A DNA stretch of 64,000 nucleotides from Typha latifolia (taxonomy: Eukaryota; Streptophyta; Magnoliopsida; Poales; Typhaceae): positions 1,674,001 through 1,738,000 of the forward strand of contig CM034105.1 of the NCBI GenBank assembly GCA_019914945.1. The letters run 5' to 3'. How positions within the stretch are numbered: the first letter of the stretch is position 1; each line of letters opens with the position of its first letter. This document shows, piece by piece, positions 28,344 to 43,040 of this stretch. Position numbers and translations under genes: made by a program. The notes under the pieces are model-generated. The model searched no databases and was not told the DNA's origin. It saw nothing but the letters and a program-made list of their open reading frames with translations.

Positions 28344-28639
28344 CATTTGACCTCAAGAGTGCTTTATATGGTTTGAGTTCATTGATGATAGTTGATACAC
28401 ACTTAGTAAGTTTCATGACAGTAATTAGTTTTTACGTTTTAGTAGCAGGCTTTATTGCTGGATGCATTGTCATTTTAGGACTGCTATTTTGGAACAAATA
28501 TGGCTATTCAGATGGAAATATAAAATATATGGATTGTGAAATGACTTTATTGCAATGATACGAACATGATTTAGATAGAAATGGTAACATGTGAAATGAC
28601 TTTATTAAAATTATGTGAACATGCCATATGGCTGATTGG
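28344..28639 (+). repeat. 0.3 kb direct duplication, copy 1
   Basis: This matches 29532-29827 almost continuously, from atttgacctcaagagtgctt to catatggctgattgg. Differences are mainly point changes plus a few one-base indels. The copies are about 1.2 kb apart in the same orientation. Confidence 0.85.
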
Positions 28640-29487
28640 AGGTCATGATTGTGGTCTTCACTGGTGGTGGGCCAGTGAATGAACATGAATTAGAATCTGA
28701 TGATTTGTATGCCTTTTCAGAAGATTGATGTTTTCAGAGAATCATTTTATAAGTGTGAAGTTTGGATGATAATCTTGAAAAACAAGCAGTCTTCTATAAC
28801 TCTTGATATTTCCAGATTACAAATGGATAGGCTATGCACTAAGGTGCTAATATGTTGGACCTATAATTAATCCATTTTTGCTTCTATCTTTTTTGCATCT
28901 TTGGTGTTCCTTTTGCAGATATGTTTATGCAAATTGGTACCCATCTGGATAGCACCATCCAGTTTCAGATCATATCTTTATCCAGATGCCAATCTGGTTA
29001 GCCCGTCGTTATTGCATGGTGGGTATTACTTTGGTAAATTGATCAAATTGGAGATTTTTTTGGAGACTCAATTAACGAAAAGAATGAATCATAGACTCGC
29101 ATGATGGAATTCAATATGTGAACAAAAAGAACTGTTGTTGGGTTATGAATATTGGATATGATGGAAATGAACATGGCACTGCTATACAATTGGTGCCGTG
29201 TAGTATTAACTCTGAAATTGTTATTTTGGCTAACATGATTTAAGAGGTACTATCAAAGATATAGATATGAAGGATTTCATTGAGAAAATTCTAATAGAGT
29301 ATTGCCTTTCTAGTATGAGGTAGTTTACACTAGATTACTGTTAATAATCTAAAGGAATTTGTTCAAGATTACTTTTAATAATGGCAGATTTTTGGAAGGT
29401 CGGATGGATGAGGAAATGTAGCTTGGGAATCATTTTGAGAATGCATGGAATGAGAATTTTAGGATGGCAAGAATATGGAAGAAACAG

Positions 29488-29870
29488 TTGGTGGCAAATA
29501 AAATATTAAGACAATGAATGCTGAGGGACAAATTTGACCTCAAGAGTGCTTTATATGGTTGGAGTTCATTGATGATAGTTGCTACACACTTAGTAAGTTT
29601 CATGACAGTAATTAGTTTTTATGTTTTAGTAGCAGCCTTTATTGCTGGATGCACTGTCGTTTTAGGACTTCTATTTTGGAACAGATAAGGGCTATTCAGA
29701 TGGAAATATAAAAAATGGGGATTGGGAAATGACCTTATTGCAATGATATGAACATGATTCAGATAGAAATGGTAACATGTGAAATGACCTTACTGAAATT
29801 ATGTGAACATGTCATATGGCTGATTGGTGGCAAATAAAATATTAAGACAATAAATTTTGAGGGATAGATT
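29488..29870 (+). repeat. 0.3 kb duplication copy 2, bracketed by a direct repeat
   Basis: Copy 2 (29532-29827) is framed by a direct repeat. The 28 bases at 29488-29515, beginning ttggtggcaaataaaat, recur without change at 29824-29851, and the following ~19 bases (tgctgagggacaaatt against tttgagggatagatt) are also similar. So the inserted copy is flanked by about 47 bases of duplicated target. That suggests insertion at a staggered break or repair synthesis, not simple unequal crossing-over. Confidence 0.8.
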
Positions 29871-32046
29871 AGAGTGGAGAAGGTTATGGTATTTACTCAA
29901 TGAAGTGCTTGTATAGATTTTTAAACAATGATGATATTTTTTTCTCTGTCATAGATTCTTACAATGCTATTAACAGTGTCAGCCTTTCCTTGACTAGTAT
30001 GTTATAACCAGATGTTAACTAAAAATAACAAGAGAAGGAATTTTGTAACCTCACCATCCTTTATGACATTGGTTAAGTCACATACTGTAATGCAGCAACT
30101 TATCATGTTGCAAAAGAAACCCTTTTTCTGTAACATCGCTCACAGTATATCCTAGGGGTTACAGATGTGAATATATGGGCTCAGTTGCTAATCAATGTTA
30201 CTCCATGGATGGTTACTTCTGGCTTCTGAAGTACAAGGAAAGCACTTGGATATCAGTCATGCTATATAAATGGATTGACCGACTTGTTTGATAATATTGC
30301 AATTTGGTTTTATGTTGGGTAGAATTTCGAAAATAGAGTATGAGAAATAGGATTTGGATTTCACTCTTTGGGACAAAGCTATGAAGACCCATTGTGCACT
30401 GATATGGAAGATTAATAGGTCACAACTAAGATGTGGATTGTGATCCTGTTAGGTTAACGTACATTGGTTATCTTTTTTTCCGTTAGAAGATGCAATGTAG
30501 CATTTGGTTTTATTATTGTTCTGCTGAGAACATTCTGATATTCCAATGTTATTAGTTACCCATTCTCTGAGGTGAGTTCATCTCATGTACACATTTTTAG
30601 CTTTCTTAATAAGATGGGCTGATTACTCACCTAGAGAGGTCGAACTCGTCTGAAGCTAACTAGCTAGTGTAGAACTTAGCAGAGTGATGTGATGGACGTC
30701 ACTAGCATTGTTGTGCTTGCTACAGTTCTGACAGTTAATTACTTAATTTAACTTTTATCTACAGCTAGCAATTCTATTTAATAATTAGGATGTCAATTCA
30801 TTCCTCCATTCTTTTTCCCTTTCCTTGCAGATCTCAGAGGCATATCATTAACGGGTGTGGACTGACTGATGGAATTTTGTTATCACCTTGTCGTGGTTGT
30901 GCCTTGCTAGCTTGCACATATGCTTTCCCGATGAAAATTCTCTGTTTTATAGTCTGGTTCAAATCTATTTAAGAGATGCAGGACTCTAGGTAGTCTCCTG
31001 GCTGTAGCTGTTAGACGCCATGGTAAGACAAACAAACATTGTGGAGGGATATGTACTTGTCGTATTCGCAGTTTCATTCAGTTGCAGTTGTGTATGTATT
31101 GTAGGATGTGACCTATAGTTTACTTTCAGTCTAGTTGGAGGTGAAGTGCCAATGTAAATGTAGTTCTACATAGTTCGTCTTAGATTGACCGCATTGATGG
31201 ACAAAGGACCCCTGAACTGGTGGCGTGAAATCCATTGTATCTGGTGGATTTCTATTGAGTTAAAAACATGGAACTGCTTTTGGCTATCTGGCTAATAATT
31301 GAGACAGTTTCTTGTTGGTCTGCTACTTTGTGAATCCTTTTATAGTTTGCTATGGGCTTGCCGCTTGCATGAGTCACGCAGATGATATATATTAATTGCT
31401 GTTGTGCATGAGTCACTCTAATGATGTACACTGGTACATATGTTAAAATTTACATTACTTCAAAGTGTTTCTGCTGTTGGAAACGAATCCGTTAACAGCT
31501 GTTTATTTGCAATTGAGAATCATCTTAAACAAATTGGAAATGCTTGATTGGTAACAGAATCATCTTGATGTCTTGGCGCCTTCTTTTATGGTCCTCGTTT
31601 ATGTTCTTACTTCCGTTCTGGTTATCTTTACTTTTTCATTGATATACTTGGAAGTTGGAAGTATTGTAAGTCCAGGCATTCTTACAGAAACATTACATGC
31701 AACTGCTCTTCCTTTCTACCAAAGTGAAAAGTGAAAACAGAGCCCAGAAACTAGAAAGAGAGTTTGCATCTTGTCAGTTTTAGTTTATTTTCTTTTACCC
31801 TTCTTTTTAGGGGTGTACTTGGTAGATTCCTATGGACCGATGTGTGCGTTGACTGTTGAGCCAGTCCTATCGGTTTTTCAGGTAAGAAATTTTTTTGTCT
31901 TTTTTAATCTCAATAAATGTATTCATACCAAATGGTTTTTAGTTAAATAAAAAGTTATATGATACTCATAAATGTATTCTCACTTCTTAAAAAAAGGAAA
32001 GAGATAAGATGTCTTTTAGTTTTGTTCATGACCGAGGAAATCATGA

Positions 32047-32054
32047 TATATAAG
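32047..32054 (+). promoter_or_regulatory. Candidate TATA box of the DUF455 gene
   Basis: TATATAAG lies 39-46 bases before the ATG at 32093 and is followed by a C/T-rich stretch suitable as a start region. Motif and spacing are the only evidence. Confidence 0.45.
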
Positions 32055-32092
32055 CGACCTTTCCCGTTCCTCGCGCAACCAGACCTAACATC

Positions 32093-34460
32093 ATGTTAAC
32101 ACTACGTTGGGCACAATTATTGTTAGGTCCTCATCTTCACATCTCCACCGCTAAATCCTTCTCCATCACAACTAACTCCCTTTCCTCTACTTCTGCCCCT
32201 CGCCCATGGCCCGGCCTCCATTCCTGGCGCCTTGCTCCAACCAACGAGCTCCGCACTTGGGGCCCTCTCGGGCCCACTCCCCTCCCGGACCCACCGGATG
32301 GCGAGGATTTCCGTGACCCCACCTCCTCCGCCTCCTCTCTTGCAGAGCTCGCCGCCTTGGTCCTCTCCACCCCTGACCCCCTGGCAAAGTCCCGCCTCTC
32401 CCACCTCGCCTTCTCCCGGTGGCTTCGACACCGGCTGCCTATCGGCGTCGCCGCGCCGCCCAAATCACCCGCGCGACCCAAAAAACCTTGTCTTGTAACT
32501 TTCTTTTTCCGTCCTATTCTTCTTTTGTCTTTGGGAAATTTCGTCGAACAGGTAGCGGGCGTTGGCTTTGCAGGTGTCGCCGAAGGAGGTGCCTGTACAC
32601 AAGGCATCGGGGCTGCCGCTTAATGCGTACATGCTTCACAATTTGGCTCATGTAGAGCTGAATGCGATCGATCTGGCGTGGGACACCGTGGCGAGATTCT
32701 CCCCGCTTCACGAGGTGCTCGAGGATGAATTCTTAACGGATTTCGCACGTGTGGCCGACGACGAGAGCAGACATTTTGCGTGGTGTTCACAGAGGCTCGC
32801 GGAGCTTGGCTTCAGGTAAAACTTTTACTCTTTGTGTTATTTATGAGTGTTTTTGTATCTGCATTGGAGTTGTGATTTGGTACTGCATGATACTTGTGTG
32901 GTTCTGTAAATATTATTTAGCTTGTTCTTATGCAAAGATATATTACTTTCTGGATTGCCTATATTACTCTGCTTAACACCTTACAATGAACATAATCATG
33001 CTTATGTAAATATTATAGAATGATCATTAATAGCAGTGCCAAAAGGGCTTGGGAAGTTTTCAGCTACACATGGTGTACAAATGATAGACCACTGTGATAT
33101 TAGTGCATTGGAATAACAATGTTGGAAGTAAAGACGTTTGCCGTATCTATTGCAAGTCTAGTATGGCTATTCATGCCTGTATAATAGTCTTTTTCATGAG
33201 GTTTTGGAATTGTAAATCTTCTCAGCAATAGAGTTAGGTATGCTTCTATATGCAGCCTTTCTTCGTTTTGGAGGTAAAACTGGACAAACTTTGGAACAAA
33301 ATGTTTTAATCTCATGTATCAGTTAGTGGAAGCAAAGTATATCAATTTAGATTTTGGTAAAATGTTATTGAAACTCTCTTGTAGAATGCTAAAATAAATA
33401 ATAATACCTATGTTATTGTATGGTTTTGGGAAAGACATCATCTTTTCAAGTCCCGTGGTTATGTGTGATCATATGAAGTCCAGCAACTATAAATTGATTT
33501 GATAATTAATATCAACAGCTATGGAGATATGCCTGCTCATAATTTGCTTTGGAGAGAGTGCGAAAAATCCTCTGGAGATGTTTCTGCACGTTTGGCAGTG
33601 ATTCCGTTGGTTCAGGTGCTTCCTTACTTTCAGAGGCTGGTTGAATACATATTTTCTTGTTAGCATGAACATCTAGAAGATAATTAGCTTCTTCTCCTTT
33701 TTTTCCTAACTTAAGCTCCAACTTTGAGGTTTTTATGTTTCTTCTTACCCTTGTTTCTCTGTTGTACTTTCATCTGATTAGAGAAACATACTAAGTTTGA
33801 ATAATTTGATTACTGAACTTTGTTAGGAAGCTAGAGGGCTTGATGCTGGGCCTAGACTAGTCCAGAAGTTGGATGGCTTTGGGGATCACAGATCATCAGA
33901 TATTGTTGCTAAGATTGCTGAGGAGGAAGTTGCACATGTTGCAGTAGGCGTATTTTGGTTTGTCCAAGTGTGTCAAAAGATGGGCCGAGTTCCTTGTGCC
34001 ACTTTTAAGGGTAATAGCTCTACTTAATGGTTCCTTATAACAGACTATAATGATCAATTTACTTCCTCTTTATGATCCTTTAGAGTTGTTGGAGGAGTAC
34101 GATGTCCAGTTGAAGGGCCCATTCAACTTTTCAGCTCGTGATGAAGCCGGTATACCCCGTGAATGGTAAGGGAATTGTAAATGTACAACAATGACAAGGT
34201 TACAAGAAATTCTAATGGCTCAAAAGGATTTTTCTCTTCGGTGCAGGTATGATTGTACATGTAAACAGAGGGTCACAAATGAGCTTTCAGAGGTGAGAGC
34301 TGGCAGCTAGGTTCTTGATAGTTTTTCATTGGATCCATTTTTTCCTCTTTCTGCTTTCAGTAACTGGATGTGGTTTATAACCCACTCCCATTCTCAGGTG
34401 CATGATAGGCTGGCTGCCATTGTTGCCATGGAGAAAGAGAACTCACAGTTGAATGGCTAA
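32093..34460 (+). CDS. DUF455 ferritin-like protein (HI_0077 family)
   Basis: Seven exons: 32093-32494, 32574-32815, 33519-33615, 33827-34010, 34084-34165, 34247-34292 and 34398-34460 (TAA). They encode 371 residues. After a roughly 55-residue Ser/Pro-rich, possibly organelle-targeting N-terminus comes the DUF455 domain. Candidate iron ligands of a ferritin-like four-helix fold are visible: AHVELNAIDLAWD, ADDESRHFAW, and IAEEEVAHVAVGVFWF. DUF455 proteins are widespread in bacteria and plants. They are related in sequence to di-iron enzymes such as MiaE tRNA hydroxylase, but the plant function is not established. Exon 1 is strongly GC-rich. The exon 1 donor (CTT|gtaact) is the weakest junction, although it keeps the frame and the family alignment. 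Confidence 0.85.
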
Positions 34461-35409
34461 ACCTTATGGCATCTCAAATTCTCTATGCCAATAGAGCCGA
34501 CTTTCCTAAGGATCATTTCATCTGACATTGTTTTTCTTCTTCTTTCAAATATCTCGTTTACCTTCATCGTTTGAGTAGTTTAAAGTTTGACTTAGAAAGT
34601 GCTGGTTTCATTTTTCTTGTAATATCCATCTCGTTTCTCCTAACAGCGAGACGTGATGATGGATGATGAAAAGTTTGGTTGCCATCCTCTGGGTTAAGAT
34701 CGGAAACCTCCGTAGTTGAGGCTTTATAGCAGCACAGCTACGAGACCGAAGTATGTTAATGTGAGAACTACCTCGTGACTTACATGTAAACTTACCAGGT
34801 ACATGTGATGCAATGCAGCCATCGGAGGGGTACTTCCTTTGGTGGATTTGTACTAACAAACTCATTTTGCAGTACAAGTAGCATGTCTGCATCCCGTAAT
34901 CTCGTTCACTGTAAAAAGGATTTGTTTTAAATATTCAATCTTTATTTTTCCGGTGCACAAGTTGTCGGTCAAATGAATCATATGGCTCTTTCTACTGCCC
35001 CATCAGAAAACTTGTCCATTGGTACTTAGGCTCTTCTATACTAAAACAATTAAATTATTAATCAACTATAAAATGAATATATTAATTTGAGTGGACTTAG
35101 GTAAAAGAAATTCCCAGCTGATATGAATGAAGCCATATAATTATGAGCCCACATCCCAATCCAGGTGCCGAATGTTATATCCGAAGCCCGGCCGATAACT
35201 CTGCGTCGGATCCGGATCCGGATCCAAATGCGACTGCTCACTCCCATCCATCCTCTCTCACGTGATTCTCGACAAACCTAAGATAAATCCCACTGCTCAC
35301 TACTAATCCTCTTTCCACCTATTCGCATTTCCGCCTCCACTCTCGTCGCCTCACCATTCTTCTCCACTTCTCTCCTCTCTTCCACAAAAAAAAAATCTTT
35401 AGGGCAAAG
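34461..35409. other. Intergenic: DUF455 3' UTR and MDH promoter
   Basis: The left part is probably a 3' UTR. Near 35207-35225 there is a short ggatcc tandem (tcggatccggatccggatcc). The last 100 bases before 35410 are C/T-rich (ctccacttctctcctctctt), like many plant 5' UTRs. No gene was seen. Confidence 0.45.
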
Positions 35410-38879
<3,470 letters not shown>

Positions 38880-39877
38880 AAGTATCCAAAAGATTTTCAG
38901 GTCTGCCGTCGAAGTTTTGCATAATGTACTCGACTGAGGATTATTGTCATCGAGACAGTTGTATTTGGCATCGACTTTTAGGTTAAAAGCAGACAGCACT
39001 CTTATATACACGCCAATAAGTCAGACAAGTCGGGCGACACGCTCTCGACTCTTCTAAACGTTTTGTACCAGGCCTCGTGGCCTTTCCAACGGTTCAGTTT
39101 AACAAGTTCTGGGAACTGCTCGGAAAGTTATTTTTATTTTCGTTTGAGTTGGTTGACCTTGGATTCTTCCTGTTTTAAGTGAACTTGTTAATCTGGATGT
39201 ATTGTTATCTATACTTTTTCACACCAAACTCCATATTCAAAATAAAGCTGATCGGATATCTGGACTGTTTTCCTCTCTTAGTTGAATGCGTCTTTGATTA
39301 ACCATTCGTCCTCAAAATGATAATCCTCGAGTAGATTTGTGTTGAAACCTGGTCGGTGTGCCTGCCCCGAATAAAGTCAGATTCTATTCCAGCTGGTTCT
39401 GCACTACACCTACTGCATTATTTGTCACTGTGAATATTTATCCGAGCCCACTGCAAGACGGGACAAAGCATATCTCTCTTGTCGGCAAGTTTCCAATCAC
39501 TTATTGCCTCGTAGTTCTATAAACCGAATCTATAGTAACAACTAGTAAATGCCAGCTTCAAATTCCCATGCTTAAATTTGACCTCAAAAATCAAATCCTG
39601 CTCGGCAAAATAATTTTGAGTTGCGTATGCCATCTACCTCGGTCTCAATTTTCACTCTTTTGGAGCATTCGCTTAATGATAGTAATGGCTTAACTACCTC
39701 CTGTCCCTCGGTGCTTTTAATTGACAGTCTACGTTCATGGGGGGTTGATCTGGCCATGTGATCCCAGAGAAAAACACATATTCCCACATCCACTAAAAGT
39801 TATTTAACTGCTGATAGAAACGTGAAAAAGGAACGGATCGAATATACATAAGTCTATGCAATAGGGAAAAGAATCTC
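38880..39877. other. Intergenic between MDH and the GDSL array
   Basis: MDH 3' UTR (about 38880-39250) is followed by the upstream region of GDSL gene A. No coding frame was recognised. Confidence 0.45.
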
Positions 39878-39884
39878 TATAAAG
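39878..39884 (+). promoter_or_regulatory. Candidate TATA box of GDSL gene A
   Basis: TATAAAG lies 47-53 bases before the ATG at 39931 and implies a short 5' UTR. Confidence 0.5.
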
Positions 39885-39930
39885 CGGCAATTCCCACATC
39901 ACAACCAGCAGAGAGGACTAGCGACAGCAT

Positions 39931-42060
39931 ATGGCTTCTATCTCTTTCCCTTTTCTTGACATCATCTACTCAGCATTCTTCTTCCTCCTCTTCTCATTCT
40001 TCCATCTATCCAGTGCCTCTCAACACTACACTGCAATATTTAGCTTTGGGGACTCCCTCTCTGATGCCGGTAACCTTCTTGTGAATGGAACCCCTCCCGA
40101 GCTCACCACTGCGAGGAGTCCTTATGGCATGACCTTCTTCCGCCGCCCCACCGGCCGCTGCTCCAATGGCCGTCTCATCGTCGACTTCCTCGGTATAACT
40201 TTATTCACCATCTCACATGCATTATCCTGCAAGAATAAGAGCAGGGATAAATAGACAGATAGACAGATAGGGAGATTATTCGTATCTACATTTCTTCGTT
40301 ATTTTCTTGTAGCTGAGGAATTTGGACTCCCATTGCCTCCGCCATCTCAAGTTCGCAAGCATAACTTCCACAAAGGAGCAAACTTTGCGATCACTGGTGC
40401 TAGTGCGCTTGATTTCTCCTTCTTCAAATCTAAAGGCCTGGTGGATAAAATATGGAATAGTGGATCCTTAAGTACACAGCTACAGTGGTTTGAGTCCTTG
40501 AAGCCTTCTCTCTGCCGCACAGAGCAAGGTAAGTTTATTCGTTTTAGCCCTCACCGTTATCACTAATTACATTTCTTAGCTTACAGTATATGTAGAAATG
40601 AATAATTAATGCAGCTTGCAAGGACTACTTTGGAAAGTCCCTCTTTGTAGTAGGAGAATTCGGAGGAAATGACTACAATGCCCCTCTATTCTCGGGTCGG
40701 AAAATGTCCGAAGTGAAGACTTACGTGCCCCACGTTATAGCATCCATATCGAGGGGTATTGAGGTAACTACACAATGAAACGAAAAACTAATTGTAGCTC
40801 AAATTTCATCTTCTAAAATTTTCTTCTCTTATTTATTTATCCAGAGATTAATTAGCCATGGGGCTAAGGATTTGGTGGTGCCCGGAGTTCTACCAATAGG
40901 ATGCTTCCCATTGTATCTTACACTATACGGGACTAAGAATAGAGCGGATTATAACCCAAGAACTGGGTGTTTAAGGAGGTTTAATGCCTTGGCATTCCGC
41001 CATAATATGTTATTACGCCAAGAACTTGAGAAGCTACAAAGAAGGCATCCAGGGACGAGGATTATGTATGGGGATTATTACACGCCTACCATGAGATTCG
41101 TGTTGAGTCCTACAAGATTTGGTGAGCTCCCTTTTTAATTTGCTTTAATTAATTATACAACTTTTCCTTATCAATGATGAGATATAAAGGTCAGTTGGCT
41201 CCATGGAGAGGAACGATTAGGATCCGATAAAATCTTTATCCGATCCGAACCATATATGAACAGTGGTGCAATTAATAAATTAAGTGGAGTTTGATGGAGA
41301 CGATCGAGCTCTAAATCTCTAATGGAGAGATATAGAGATGAGTACTCAAACGTGGGTCTTAATGAGCTGCCCATTAAAAATTATTATCACTTTTCACGTA
41401 TACCGTGCTGATAGTTTACCCTTAGCTTCTTTATTTTTCCCTCTATAAATAGTCGAGAGTAAGATATTGATAGTCGAGCGGTCAAAGTACCAGATAAGAA
41501 AATTTATATGTAAATGGACAATAACTGGTCTTAGTTTAATTAACACTTTAAAATAGGATATAAATAGCAATAGACTACAAGATGATGGGACTCACGAGTT
41601 GCCCACATGTTCCATCGATCGTGCATGTCTCCGTCCACTGGTGACTATTTTCTAGTACCACCTCTGAACCAATGTCTTATTCTATGGATACACAGATCTA
41701 TCTATGTCCTATATCTTAATATTCTCGGATAAACGGGTTTATTCTGGCGTCTTACCACTTGGGCAACCTTGTTTTTGTCTAGATATATACATTGGATAGT
41801 GAGTAATGTATAATAAAAGTCTTTCTTTCTTGGTTTCAGGATTTAGCAATGGGCCTCTAAAAGCTTGTTGTGGAGCAGGAGGAGAGGGTTCGTATAACTT
41901 TAACCTGAAAGCCAAGTGCGGTGAACGAGGGGCAAGAGTTTGCCGGAATCCATCCACTTATGTGAGTTGGGATGGTATCCACTTAACGGAAGCTGCTTAC
42001 CGTTCTATTGCTCGAAGCTGGCTCAAAGGTCCATATGCCGACCCACCCATTCTGAGATAA
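39931..42060 (+). CDS. GDSL esterase/lipase, array gene A
   Basis: Five exons: 39931-40192, 40313-40528, 40615-40763, 40845-41121 and 41840-42060 (TAA). They encode 374 residues. Residues 1-30 form a signal peptide with a long Phe/Leu core. Block I is FGDSLSDAGN with nucleophile Ser42. Blocks follow at [38 protein letters not shown] (oxyanion Gly and Asn) and [11 protein letters not shown] (catalytic Asp and His). This is a plant GDSL family member near At1g28590/At5g45910-type enzymes: secreted hydrolases acting on lipid or phenolic esters, with the substrate here unknown. Intron phases are 1,1,0,1. It is most like genes B and C, and it begins the array. Block V is full, so it should be active. 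Confidence 0.94.
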
Positions 42061-42489
42061 AGTTAGGCATTTGCATGCAGTGAATTCATTGTTGGAGTTG
42101 TTGATTCTTTTGTGCAGATCGATAGACATTAACGCTTTTAATCCTGTTTACATGTTCATCTACATAAAGTGTTAGTTCTGATGGGACTGCTCTATGATGG
42201 CAATGCATTTTATTTAATTTATTGCTCTGGTTGTAAAGCGTTGGTAGTGTCTTTAATTAGACTTTGCTCGGAATTTAATGCAGCAGTAAGAAGCAAGAGT
42301 TGTGTTACATGAGTGGCGTTATTTAGATTTATTTTAATATCTTAGAGTATTTTATTATAATTTTCTTAAGAATAAAGCTGAATCAAGAAGCCCTCTAGAT
42401 ACATGTAATATTAAAAGCGTTGCCATCTCATCTTCCCGCTGCTCTGACAAGAGTTGCCGTCAGAAGACTGCATTCTGATGATCCTCGGA

Positions 42490-43040
42490 CTGCTTTTATA
42501 GGGTTCGTCCATAGAAACTATGTTGTTTCAAGATCTGTGTTGATCAAGGTCGCCTCCGGATTCGGTACTGACAGATAATCTAATCAACTTCGATGATTTT
42601 TTTGACCCTACTTCCAAATTGGCCGGGATTGGAATCGTGATTAGGGATCATGATTGCAATCTTCTGGGTGTCTACACAAAACCAGTCATTGCCTCCTCCC
42701 CACCGGAAGTCGAGGCTCTCGCCCTTAGAGAAGGCATGTTCCTTGCTTCTCAACAACAACTCCCTAACGCTATCTTTGAAGGGGACTCTAAATTGGTGAT
42801 CTCAAACATTCAGAACCTGGGTGACCCACCTTGGGTCATTCACTCAATCTCAAACATTCACAAGCTTTCGGGCTTGTATTGTTTTCAACTCCTTCCGGGA
42901 ATGCAGTTGTCCTACGGACTGGGTTGCTCGACGGGGTAGGCTAGGACAGTCTCTCTTTTTTGGTAGAACCTCCTCCTTATCTCCTGATCTCTCTAATTGT
43001 ATCTCTTTTGACGCGTCCAAAGTTTTTTTCTCTTCGGATG
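42490..43040 (+). mobile_element. LINE RNase H fragment
   Basis: The frame 42601-42939 reads KLAGIGIVIRDHDCNLLGVY, then SPPEVEALALREG, IFEGDSKLVISNIQN, and then must shift by one frame to give CIVFNSFRECSCPTDWVARRG. These are the RNase H-like (RVT_3) blocks found at the end of plant LINEs, with the E and two D positions still present. The expected first DGS block is lost. It is a 5'-truncated, frameshifted copy between GDSL genes A and B, and it is not closely similar to the copies at 7.4-11.1 kb. Confidence 0.75.

Larger units (their letters stand above)
25943..31300 (+). other. GTE downstream region, possibly a multi-intron 3' UTR
   Basis: Fifteen bases after the TGA comes a strong donor (attacag|gtaggt, intron from about 25958). 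Good acceptors follow far downstream (ttttgcag at about 28911-28918, ccttgcag at about 30823-30830). A spliced 3' UTR reaching about 31 kb would explain why this 5 kb lacks another gene, but no transcript data are available. The stretch also holds a 0.3 kb duplication (separate entries). A 164-codon minus-strand frame at 27432-27926 has no recognised product. Confidence 0.3.

Noticed and set aside
32137..32607. 156-codon antisense frame over DUF455 exon 1
   Set aside because: GC-rich shadow frame with no family similarity. The sense frame continues into the ferritin-like domain.
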